Shown here: one piece after another, positions 1 to 8,032 of the stretch
Layout: the number at the start of each line of letters is the position of its first letter
How positions within the stretch are numbered: position 1 is the first letter of the stretch
Source: Pseudoalteromonas sp. G4
GTDB taxonomy: Bacteria; Pseudomonadota; Gammaproteobacteria; Enterobacterales; Alteromonadaceae
Assembly (NCBI RefSeq): GCF_028875915.1
Contig: NZ_JAPEHW010000035.1
Coordinates: 1-40,732 of the forward strand
DNA length: 40,732 nucleotides
Direction: 5' to 3'
Position numbers and translations under genes: made by a program
Notes under the pieces: generated by a model
What the model was told of the DNA's origin: nothing
What the model saw: the letters and a program-made list of their open reading frames with translations, nothing else
Databases searched by the model: none

Positions 1-1474
1 TTTGCATACTTGCCGTAAAGCGGTTCAATGCGGCGTATATATCTAGTTTCGTTTGCTCATCCGCTGTTTTTAGTACCTCTTTAATCTTTTCAGGCACATA
101 ACGATAGGTTAATAAGCAAAGTTCTGGTTCGGTAACCAGTTCAAAATCATCTGTTTGCTTAATAAGTTCTGCAAAATAACGAGCTTTTTCCAGGCTTTTA
201 TCAATTAACATTTCGTAGCCTTTACGACCAATGATTGATAAACATGCGTGTACTAACATAGCCATACCAGGGCGACTGCCTTCAAGCGTATGCGAACCAA
301 GATCTTTTGAACCTTTACGTAGGATATATTCGGCGTGATGTTCAACTACATTAACAGTGTCAGGCTCTTTGAAAAGCACAATACCAGCCCCCATTGGCAC
401 ATACATTTGCTTATGAGCATCAATGGTAATTGAATCGGCTCGCTCACAGCCAGCAAGTAAAGTACGGGCATTATTTGATAATAATGTTGCACCACCCCAA
501 GCGGCATCGATATGGAAATGACAATTAATTTCTTCAGCTAAATCAGCCATTTCATGCAGCGGGTCAATATTGCCTGTTTCAGTTGTGCCAGCAACACCAA
601 CAATTGCCATTACCTTAATGTCTTTTTCAGCTAATTCCTTAGCTTTTTCACGCATTTTAGCAACATCAACACGGTTATTATGGTCAGTTTCTATTGAGAC
701 TATATTGCTGCGGCCAATACCGAGCACATCAGCAGCTTTGCCTAACGAGTAATGCCCACGCTCTGACACTAAAATAGCTAATCCTTTGAAGCCATAGTGC
801 ATCATAGCCGCAACTAACCCATCGCTATTGATGCCATTAAAATCGCCATCAGATTTCAATAATTTATTTCGTGCGACCCAAAGAGCTGAAATATTGGCTA
901 CGGTACCACCTGAACAAAATGCACCTAGTGCATTTTTCGCATTGTGCATCCACTTGCGGTAGAAGGCATCATCTTTGCCATAAACCATATGGTGCATCAT
1001 GCCCAATACTTGACGTTCAAGCGGTGTAAAAGCTTTTGATGTTTCGATCTTTACCAGATTTTGGTTTAACCCCACCATCAACTTAGACAGAGGTAAAACA
1101 AAATGCGGTAATGCTGAGGTCATATGACCAATAAAGCTCGGAGCAGACGTGTGAACTGAATGAGCAACCAACTTTTCCATCAATTCTTGAGCATGTTCAG
1201 AAACGAACCTTGGCTCTTCAGGAATAATGGCTGACTGGAAATCTTTTTCGATTTCGTGCAATGGTTTTTCTACCGCTGCAATATTTTCGTTAAGAAAACC
1301 TGCTAGATTACTCGAGATCTCTTGCTCAATTTTAGCCAAAGTCGAGCCCGGCGCCTCTGGCACCGTAAAAATTCGCATTAAGCTTTCTTCAGACGCTATT
1401 GCTGGGCGCACTGCTTGACGTGTTTCATCAACCATACTACTCACTTTACCCAAAAAGTGTTCAAACATATTCAT
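1..1474 (-). CDS. panP: PLP-dependent aspartate 1-decarboxylase PanP (partial, 3' end outside window)
   Basis: No stop is reached before base 1, so about 491 N-terminal residues are present and the C-terminus is cut off. The protein is a group II pyridoxal-phosphate decarboxylase. Visible signatures are NCHFHIDAAWGG (cofactor-binding Asp) and ITIDAHKQMYVPMGAG, whose Lys forms the Schiff base with PLP. The N-terminus (MNMFEHFLGKVSSMVDE) and the overall sequence fit the PanP family, which makes beta-alanine from aspartate for pantothenate synthesis in vibrios and Alteromonadales lacking pyruvoyl PanD. A role as a glutamate or other amino-acid decarboxylase cannot be excluded by sequence alone. 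Start ATG at 1474; a second in-frame ATG lies two codons inside. Cytoplasmic, transcribed divergently from the EAL gene. Confidence 0.85.
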   Translation of the reverse strand, partial: MNMFEHFLGKVSSMVDETRQAVRPAIASEESLMRIFTVPEAPGSTLAKIEQEISSNLAGFLNENIAAVEKPLHEIEKDFQSAIIPEEPRFVSEHAQELMEKLVAHSVHTSAPSFIGHMTSALPHFVLPLSKLMVGLNQNLVKIETSKAFTPLERQVLGMMHHMVYGKDDAFYRKWMHNAKNALGAFCSGGTVANISALWVARNKLLKSDGDFNGINSDGLVAAMMHYGFKGLAILVSERGHYSLGKAADVLGIGRSNIVSIETDHNNRVDVAKMREKAKELAEKDIKVMAIVGVAGTTETGNIDPLHEMADLAEEINCHFHIDAAWGGATLLSNNARTLLAGCERADSITIDAHKQMYVPMGAGIVLFKEPDTVNVVEHHAEYILRKGSKDLGSHTLEGSRPGMAMLVHACLSIIGRKGYEMLIDKSLEKARYFAELIKQTDDFELVTEPELCLLTYRYVPEKIKEVLKTADEQTKLDIYAALNRFTASMQ

Positions 1475-1667
1475 AAAAAAAGGTTGTCAACTCTACTTCA
1501 ATTACAAGAAAAAGTCTCGTAATTTGCACAATATCTCCAACTTCTACTGTAAAAAATCAGCTATATTTACTAATATTGGGTACTAAAAAGAACATAACCC
1601 TTTGCTCGCTATACAGTAAAGCAGTATTTTTCAGTTGCGGCAAAATTTAGTTAAGGCAAGGATTTGC

Positions 1668-3548
1668 ATGTACTACTCGAATAAAGGAATCCGCTGGATA
1701 ATATTTGCCAGTTTTCTTTTTTTAGCCAGCCTTTGTGGCTATGTCTATTACATTTATTCCCACACCTACAATGACATTATGAAAGATGTCGATGCGAGGC
1801 TTTTAAACGCAGCGCAAAGCGTTAAATTTATCCTTGGCGAAGACTATCATAATAACATCACTGGCCCTGGGCATATCGACCACAAAAACTATTTACTCAA
1901 AAGTAAGCAGCTATCTGAGTTTGCAATGCAGTTAGAGCTAGAATACGTTTACGCCATGATACTCGAAGAGGATCAAGTTTATTTTTCAGCGTCGAGTTAT
2001 ACCAACGACGATATTAAAAACAATAAATTAACCTATTTTTACGACTTATACCCTGAGGCAACTGAGTCAAATATAAAAGCGTTTTACTCAACAGGACCTG
2101 TTTTTGAACACAGTGAAGATCAATGGGGACATTTCCGTAGCATTTTTTTGCCATTCCAATCAGCAGATGGCCGCACCTACTTAACTGGTGCAGATATAAC
2201 CATCACTGATTTAAATGAGCAACTTGCTGCCAGTGTGACGCAAGCGATTATCACAGCCTGCTTTTTCTTTTTTATCGCAACCTTAGTAGGTGCGTTTTAC
2301 ATTTACCTGTTAAAACAAAATTTAACAAGAGACCCAACAACAGGCTTTGCAAACCATATCGCGTTGGAACGCAAAATTCACCAAACGCCACAACTGCATA
2401 TGCAACTAGCGATTATATTGGTCAGTGATTTAGAAGAAATTATCAGTTTTTATGGCTCGCACATTGGCGATACAGTAATGCATAAATTACTTTCGCGATT
2501 AGATAAACTTAAAAGCAGTGAATGTTCATTGTATCGTTTATCAAGTAATAAAATTGCACTCTTAACAACTCATATCAACAACACCGAATGCGTTAAACAA
2601 ATTGAAAACTTAAATAAAAACACGCCGCTTTTATGTGACCCATTTATTTACATTACACTGTGCGCGGGCATTGCATCAGGCAATAAAACACTCTTAATTG
2701 AAAATGCACGCATCGCCGTAGAGCAAGCCAAGCGCTCTCGAGAGCTGGTTGTGTTTTATTCCGATGCGATGAATACCATCAAACATCAATATCAGCATAA
2801 TATAAAAATTGCTAAAGATGTACGTGAAGCATTTAATACTTCTCAGGTTCACGCCTACTTTCAACCTATCGTATCAACAGATGGGAATGAAATACTTATG
2901 TATGAAGGGCTTGCCCGCATAAAAATGAATAACACTCTCTATGAGCCAGACTATTTTCTTTCTGTAGTAAATCGCAGCCGCATGGATGGACAACTTACTC
3001 GCATTATTTTCCTCGACTGTGTCATGCGTTTTCGCAAAACCGATTTATGTTGGAGTATGAATCTTACCGCCCAAGATATGCTAGACCCAAGCCTTGCAGC
3101 CTTTTTTGATGATGAGTTAAAACGCTACCCAACACCGCAGAACATCACGTTTGAGCTAGTAGAAACCGAAGCTGTAGCTAACTTTAATGAAGTTAAAAGC
3201 TTTATCACTATGGTTAAACGCCACGGTGCCAAAGTATTTATCGACGACTTTGGAACAGGCTACTCAAATATTTCGAATATTCTTAAACTGGAAATTGATG
3301 GCGTCAAAATCGATAGTTCATTGGTATCGCAAATAGTGAAAGACGAAGAAGTGTTTTTGTTTATACAACACATTGCTAGCTTTGCTAAAAAAGTAGGTTT
3401 AACACTGATTGCTGAAGGCGTCGAAAACAAATTAGTAGTAGATAAGTTAGCCCAAGCAGGCATAAATTATGTGCAGGGCTATTATTTTGCTGAGCCAGCT
3501 CAAACGCTGGCTCAAGTAGAACAAGAGTTATCAGCTAAAGCGAGTTAA
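1668..3548 (+). CDS. Membrane-anchored GGDEF(degenerate)-EAL c-di-GMP phosphodiesterase
   Basis: 626 residues from the ATG at 1668, chosen because AAGGA lies just upstream; a TTG at 1635 would add 11 residues. Order: first membrane helix (about residues 10-30), periplasmic sensor (about 30-190), second helix (about 190-215), degenerate GGDEF, then EAL. The GGDEF part keeps DPTTGF but has no recognisable GG(D/E)EF signature, so it should not make c-di-GMP. The EAL domain starts EGLAR (E413) and keeps NLTAQ, ELVETEA, DDFGTGYSN (D526, D527), the Lys of DGVKID, AEGVEN and QGYYF, so phosphodiesterase activity is likely despite Gly in place of Ala in the name motif. Its 3' end overlaps the convergent methyltransferase gene by 14 bp. 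The input signal is unknown. Confidence 0.88.
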   Translation: MYYSNKGIRWIIFASFLFLASLCGYVYYIYSHTYNDIMKDVDARLLNAAQSVKFILGEDYHNNITGPGHIDHKNYLLKSKQLSEFAMQLELEYVYAMILEEDQVYFSASSYTNDDIKNNKLTYFYDLYPEATESNIKAFYSTGPVFEHSEDQWGHFRSIFLPFQSADGRTYLTGADITITDLNEQLAASVTQAIITACFFFFIATLVGAFYIYLLKQNLTRDPTTGFANHIALERKIHQTPQLHMQLAIILVSDLEEIISFYGSHIGDTVMHKLLSRLDKLKSSECSLYRLSSNKIALLTTHINNTECVKQIENLNKNTPLLCDPFIYITLCAGIASGNKTLLIENARIAVEQAKRSRELVVFYSDAMNTIKHQYQHNIKIAKDVREAFNTSQVHAYFQPIVSTDGNEILMYEGLARIKMNNTLYEPDYFLSVVNRSRMDGQLTRIIFLDCVMRFRKTDLCWSMNLTAQDMLDPSLAAFFDDELKRYPTPQNITFELVETEAVANFNEVKSFITMVKRHGAKVFIDDFGTGYSNISNILKLEIDGVKIDSSLVSQIVKDEEVFLFIQHIASFAKKVGLTLIAEGVENKLVVDKLAQAGINYVQGYYFAEPAQTLAQVEQELSAKAS

Positions 3549-4209
3549 GGTCAATTTGCAATCGGTGGCTTTGTTGGCCACTGGCCCAATATTTACGCTC
3601 AAATGGCGTAATTGCAGTGTCAGCACTGTAAGGTGCAACAGAGACATCCACGCCAGCTAAACCAAGAGCAAAGGCAAACTCATCAACATAGGTTTGCCAA
3701 TTACTTCTCACTTCAAGTTGGCCACCAATTTTCACAATATACGGAAATACGGGTGCGCCATGCCAGCGGCGCCCTAAATGTTTAGCTTTAGGCCACGGGT
3801 TTGGATACAGCAAATAATGATGAGTAACGTTCCATTGATGCTCCACTACTAAACGCCAAAAGTCATTTAAATCAGCGCGCACTAGCAAGTATTGACCATT
3901 TTCAGTCTGCTTGTATTCAACATCGTGCTTTTCCAAGCGATGTGCCGACTTATCAATACCAATTACTAATGACTCAGGGTGCTGTCGTGCAAGATTGGCT
4001 GTGCTCTCACCAACCCCACAGCACGAATCGAGAATAATTGGCCCGTTAAAGCTTTTTACCTTTTCGTTTACTTCATCAAAAGCAGCTTGCGTATGTGCAG
4101 CAATCGGCTTTTTAAATTCAGTACTTAGATGCTTGCGCACCACTTCTTCTAACTTTTCGTTTAGTCCTTGTTGATTCGAACTAATACTTCTTGAATTTGC
4201 GTCAGACAT
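3535..4209 (-). CDS. TrmB-like SAM-dependent methyltransferase
   Basis: 224 residues from ATG 4209, seven bases after the yadH stop; a TTG at 4245 would run into yadH. The Rossmann SAM site is visible as ILDSCCGVGESTANLA, followed by VIGIDKSAHRLEKH with an acidic residue for ribose binding. LYPNPWPKAKHLGRRWHGAP resembles the DPWPKKRH block and TPFERKYW the TKFERRG block of tRNA (guanine-46-N7) methyltransferase TrmB. The match is divergent (YPNPWP instead of FPDPWP; HGAPVFPYI where TrmB continues RLV), so this is probably a paralogue of TrmB with another or overlapping RNA substrate. It is the last gene of the mpl-ubiX-yadG-yadH run and converges on the EAL gene. Confidence 0.7.
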   Translation of the reverse strand: MSDANSRSISSNQQGLNEKLEEVVRKHLSTEFKKPIAAHTQAAFDEVNEKVKSFNGPIILDSCCGVGESTANLARQHPESLVIGIDKSAHRLEKHDVEYKQTENGQYLLVRADLNDFWRLVVEHQWNVTHHYLLYPNPWPKAKHLGRRWHGAPVFPYIVKIGGQLEVRSNWQTYVDEFAFALGLAGVDVSVAPYSADTAITPFERKYWASGQQSHRLQIDLNSL

Positions 4210-4216
4210 ATTTCTA

Positions 4217-4984
4217 TCAGTGGCGAATGCCAACCCCTTTATCAATTAAACGGTATGCCACAGCAAATAAAGCGCTAATAAACCCAATAATCACTGCAAA
4301 TGCCGTTGTGATATCCACATCCGAAACACCTAAAAAGCCGTATCTAAATGCATTTACCATGTAGATAATCGGATTAAATTGTGAAACTCCTTGCCAAAAA
4401 TCAGGTAACAAGGTGATTGAATAAAACACGCCACCTAAATAGGTTAGCGGCGTTAAAACAAAGGTGGGGATAATACTAATATCATCAAAACTATTAGCGT
4501 ATACCGCATTAATTAATCCACCTAAAGCGAATACCGCAGCGGTAAGTAAAACAGTCGCAAAAATAACCGCCACATTATGAATTTGAATATCCACAAAAAA
4601 CAGCGACAAAATAGTAACTATAATGCCAACACATAAGCCGCGCGCCATACCGCCGCCCATATAGCCTAAGACAATAATGTAAGTTGGCACAGGCGAAACG
4701 AGTAACTCTTCGATGCTTTTTTGGAATTTTGTTGAGTAAAAACTCGATGCCACATTGGAATAAGAGTTAGTAATCACCGACATCATAATCAGACCCGGTA
4801 CAATAAACTCCATATAGTTAAAGCCACCCATATCGCCAATACGTGAACCTATTAAATTACCAAAAATAACAAAGTACAGTGACATGGTAATTGCTGGCGG
4901 CACTAACGTTTGCACCCAAATACGAGTAAAACGAATACACTCTTTAATCCAAATGGTTTTTAATGCGGTAAATTGATTACTCAT
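4217..4984 (-). CDS. yadH: ABC-2 type transporter permease (YadH-like)
   Basis: 255 residues with about six hydrophobic segments, typical of ABC-2 permeases. Motifs such as FNYMEFIVPGLIMMSVI, the segment SPVPTYIIVLGYMGGGMARG and LTPLTYLGGVFYSI match the YadH family. It pairs with the ATPase YadG upstream; its ATG shares a base with the yadG stop (TAATG), pointing to translational coupling and a fixed stoichiometry. The complex sits in the inner membrane. The substrate is not established for the family; export of a lipid, polysaccharide or drug has been considered. The symbol is by homology to the E. coli pair. Confidence 0.88.
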   Translation of the reverse strand: MSNQFTALKTIWIKECIRFTRIWVQTLVPPAITMSLYFVIFGNLIGSRIGDMGGFNYMEFIVPGLIMMSVITNSYSNVASSFYSTKFQKSIEELLVSPVPTYIIVLGYMGGGMARGLCVGIIVTILSLFFVDIQIHNVAVIFATVLLTAAVFALGGLINAVYANSFDDISIIPTFVLTPLTYLGGVFYSITLLPDFWQGVSQFNPIIYMVNAFRYGFLGVSDVDITTAFAVIIGFISALFAVAYRLIDKGVGIRH

Positions 4985-5904
4985 TATTGCTCGCGCCCCT
5001 TTTCCACAATCGCAACAAACAGCTCTTCTAATCGATTCGCCTTATTACGCATACTTAGCACCGTATTGCCTGACGCACTTAATGCATCAAATACACCATT
5101 TAACCCTTGTGATTTTTCCACATCTACTTCGATTGTATGGTCGTCAATTACACGAGTTGTGTAATCATCAAGAGAAAATGCCGATGTTGGCTGCTTGAGA
5201 TCTAGAATAAAGGTTTCTTTATCAAGCTTTGCCAACAGTGACTTCATATTGGTGTTTTCAATAATCTGACCTTTATCGATAATCGCAATGTTTTTACACA
5301 ACATTTCCGCTTCTTCAAGGTAATGAGTAGTGAGAATAATGGTAACGCCTTGCTGGTTTATCTCTTTTAAGAATTCCCACATAGAGCGACGCAGTTCAAT
5401 ATCTACACCGGCGGTAGGTTCATCTAAAATCAGCAGCTGCGGTTTGTGCATTAACGCACGTGCAATCATTAAACGGCGTTTCATACCACCTGATAAGGTA
5501 CGTGCTTGCTTATCTTTTTTATCGGCAAGGCCAAGTTGTGCCAGTAATTCATCAGCACGCTTGTGCGCCTCTGCGCGTGGCACGCCATAGTAACCCGCTT
5601 GGTTCACTAAGATTTGGTTAAGTGTTTCAAACTGACTAAAGTTAAATTCCTGCGGTACCAACCCTAAATTAGTTTTAGCCTTACCAAGGTCGGTATCAAT
5701 ATCATGACCAAATACTTTTACCGTACCTTTGGTTTTATTTACAAGCGAAGAAATCACGCCAATTGTGGTCGATTTGCCAGCACCATTAGCACCTAACAGC
5801 GCAAAAAAGTCACCTTTTTCGACCGTTAAATCAATTCCTTTAACAGCTTGAACACCGTTACTGTAGGTTTTTTCTAAACCAACAATTTCGAGAGCTTTTG
5901 TCAT
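4984..5904 (-). CDS. yadG: ABC transporter ATP-binding protein (YadG-like)
   Basis: 306 residues starting MTKALEIVGLEKTY; the ATG at 5904 is preferred over an upstream codon at 5955 that lies inside ubiX, and it matches the usual family start. Complete ATPase motifs: Walker A GANGAGKST, Q-loop LVPQEF, signature LSGGMKRR, Walker B LLILDEPTAGVD and switch His in TTHYLEEAEML. The C-terminal part (MRNKANRLEELFVAIV) is characteristic of YadG. It energises the YadH permease encoded immediately downstream. GGAA lies about ten bases before the start. Confidence 0.92.
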   Translation of the reverse strand: MTKALEIVGLEKTYSNGVQAVKGIDLTVEKGDFFALLGANGAGKSTTIGVISSLVNKTKGTVKVFGHDIDTDLGKAKTNLGLVPQEFNFSQFETLNQILVNQAGYYGVPRAEAHKRADELLAQLGLADKKDKQARTLSGGMKRRLMIARALMHKPQLLILDEPTAGVDIELRRSMWEFLKEINQQGVTIILTTHYLEEAEMLCKNIAIIDKGQIIENTNMKSLLAKLDKETFILDLKQPTSAFSLDDYTTRVIDDHTIEVDVEKSQGLNGVFDALSASGNTVLSMRNKANRLEELFVAIVEKGREQ

Positions 5905-5936
5905 TGTGTTTTGCGTTCCAATTTTGGATGGATTAA

Positions 5937-6563
5937 TTAGCAGCCGTAGCCCCAACGTTTAGCTAGCGTATGCTCAATAGATAAATGATCTAAAATGCGC
6001 GCCACCATAAAGTTAACCAAGTCATCAATTGAGCTTGGATTATGATAAAACCCAGGTGCTGCAGGCATAATTGTTACACCTAGTTGCGCTAGCTTATGCA
6101 TATTTTCAAGGTGAATTGCGCTCAGCGGTGTTTCGCGCACCACCAGCATTAATTGGCCTTTTTCTTTAATCACTACATCTGCTGCACGCTCTAATAAGTT
6201 GTCAGATGCGCCATGACTGATCGCCGATACCGTGCCTGCACTACACGGGCACACAATCATCTTTTTAGGTGCTGCACTACCCGATGCCACAGGGCTAAAC
6301 CAGTTATCTTTACCAAATACTTTAAGCTGGTTTGGTTTTGCATTGAATAGGCTTGTCAGTTGCTCGGTTGCCTTTTCTTCATTGCCCGATAGTTTTACAT
6401 CTGATTCCGTATCAAGCACCACACGGGCAGCGCTTGATACCAAAACGAATACTTGGTGATTTAACGAAATCAGTGTTTCAATTAGTTTTAAACCATACGG
6501 CATGCCTGAAGCACCGCTAAGTGCAACGGTAATGGTTTCATTAAAGTCATGGTTTTGCGTCAT
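5937..6563 (-). CDS. ubiX: Flavin prenyltransferase UbiX
   Basis: 208 residues from ATG 6563; an upstream codon at 6590 would overlap mpl. UbiX joins dimethylallyl phosphate to FMN, making the prenylated flavin cofactor that UbiD decarboxylase needs in ubiquinone synthesis. The FMN-binding [13 protein letters not shown] block is near the N-terminus, [14 protein letters not shown] in the middle, and [16 protein letters not shown] with APGFYHNP near the C-terminus, all family hallmarks. It lies seven bases after mpl and before yadG; the association with mpl is known from related genomes and probably reflects shared transcription, not shared pathway. Confidence 0.94.
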   Translation of the reverse strand: MTQNHDFNETITVALSGASGMPYGLKLIETLISLNHQVFVLVSSAARVVLDTESDVKLSGNEEKATEQLTSLFNAKPNQLKVFGKDNWFSPVASGSAAPKKMIVCPCSAGTVSAISHGASDNLLERAADVVIKEKGQLMLVVRETPLSAIHLENMHKLAQLGVTIMPAAPGFYHNPSSIDDLVNFMVARILDHLSIEHTLAKRWGYGC

Positions 6564-6570
6564 AAAAAGC

Positions 6571-7914
6571 CTATTTGTTGGCGAGCGCATCTAAAATACG
6601 ATTATGAATATTTTCAAAGCCACCGTTACTCATTACCAATATATGGTCTCCGGCAGTTGCTTTTTCAAGTAGCGTTTGAATGATCTCGTCTGTGCTGTTA
6701 AAACATAGAGCGCCAGCCTTATTGGCAGCGTCTTTTAGTGACCAGCTTAAGTTCTCTGGCTCAAATAAAATCACATCGTCGGCACCTTCAAGTGATGCTA
6801 ATAACGTATTTTGATGCACGCCCATTTTCATTGTATTGGAACGAGGTTCTAATACGGCAAAAATACGCGCTTGGCCCACTTTTGCTCTAAGACCTGCTAA
6901 AGTCGTTTTAATAGCAGTTGGATGATGGGCGAAATCATCATACAACTTAATGCCCGAAACTTCGCCTTTTAATTCCATACGGCGTTTTGGCGAAATAAAC
7001 TCAGCCAACGCCGCAATTGATGTTTCAACAGGAATACCCACATGACGTGCTGCAGCAATCGTCATTAAAGCGTTTTTAACGTTGTGCTCGCCAATTGCTT
7101 GCCAACTCACGCGTCCAACGATATCGCCACCAAGCAGTACATCAAACTCACTGCCATCGGCGTTAATAAGTTGATAATCCCAGTCATTGCCAAGTTGCTC
7201 TTGCTCACTCCAACAACCTTTTTCGATAACTTGCTGAATATTCACATCATCGCTTGGCCAAATCACTTTACCTTGCCCAGGTACAATGCGTAATAAGTGA
7301 TGGAACTGCTTTTGAATTGCCGCTAAATTTTCAAAAATATCAGCGTGGTCGAACTCTAGATTATTAAGAATTAAAGTGCGCGGCAAATAGTGCACAAACT
7401 TACTGCGCTTATCAAAAAATGCGGTGTCATATTCATCTGCTTCAATAACAAAAAACGGTGTTTTGCCAATGCGCGCCGACAGGCCAAAATTTTGTACAAC
7501 GCCACCAATTAAAAAACTTGGATCAAGACCTGCGTATTCTAATACCCATGCAAGCATACTGGCTGTGGTGGTTTTACCATGAGTACCTGAAACTGCTAGC
7601 ACCCATGCATCTTGCAATACATTATGTTTTAACCACTCAGGGCCGGAAGTATATGGAATACGATTTTCAAGCACATATTCAACACATGGATTACCACGGC
7701 TCATAGCATTACCAATCACTACAATATCTGGTTGTGGCTTTAACTGTGCAACATCGTAACCTTGAATGAGTTCAATGCCTAACGACTCAAGTTGAGTACT
7801 CATTGGTGGGTAAACGTTTTGATCTGAGCCAGTAACTTTATGGCCCAAGGATTTTGCAATGGCTGCGATGCCCCCCATAAAGGTGCCGCAAATACCTAAA
7901 ATATGAATATGCAT
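6571..7914 (-). CDS. mpl: UDP-N-acetylmuramate:L-Ala-gamma-D-Glu-meso-DAP ligase Mpl
   Basis: 447 residues, usual family length. Mpl recycles murein by attaching the released tripeptide to UDP-MurNAc in the cytoplasm. The N-terminal domain starts [15 protein letters not shown]; the ATP-binding loop is SGTHGKTTT (Lys114), followed by the Mur-ligase central blocks [17 protein letters not shown] and [10 protein letters not shown], and a C-terminal domain with DDFAHHPTA and [11 protein letters not shown]. The motif set is that of Mpl and not MurC. First gene of the mpl-ubiX-yadGH run. Confidence 0.95.
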   Translation of the reverse strand: MHIHILGICGTFMGGIAAIAKSLGHKVTGSDQNVYPPMSTQLESLGIELIQGYDVAQLKPQPDIVVIGNAMSRGNPCVEYVLENRIPYTSGPEWLKHNVLQDAWVLAVSGTHGKTTTASMLAWVLEYAGLDPSFLIGGVVQNFGLSARIGKTPFFVIEADEYDTAFFDKRSKFVHYLPRTLILNNLEFDHADIFENLAAIQKQFHHLLRIVPGQGKVIWPSDDVNIQQVIEKGCWSEQEQLGNDWDYQLINADGSEFDVLLGGDIVGRVSWQAIGEHNVKNALMTIAAARHVGIPVETSIAALAEFISPKRRMELKGEVSGIKLYDDFAHHPTAIKTTLAGLRAKVGQARIFAVLEPRSNTMKMGVHQNTLLASLEGADDVILFEPENLSWSLKDAANKAGALCFNSTDEIIQTLLEKATAGDHILVMSNGGFENIHNRILDALANK

Positions 7915-7977
7915 TGTTGTTGATTCTTGTCGTATAAATTCGATATGAGCTTTAAATAGATTAACAGTTCAATAAAA

Positions 7978-8005
7978 AAGCCCATTAGATTTCGCTAATG
8001 GGCTT
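7978..8005 (-). terminator. Rho-independent terminator of the metalloprotease gene
   Basis: An 11-bp perfect stem (AAGCCCATTAG paired with CTAATGGGCTT) with a six-base loop lies 28 bases past the stop of the gene at 8033. On the minus strand it is followed by a run of T, as expected for intrinsic termination. Confidence 0.88.
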
Positions 8006-8032
8006 AGTATGCCATAACTTACCAACTAGGTG

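Noticed and set aside
1475..1667. Regulatory sites in the divergent panP/EAL region
   Set aside because: AT-rich region must hold two promoters, but no box or palindrome stands out.
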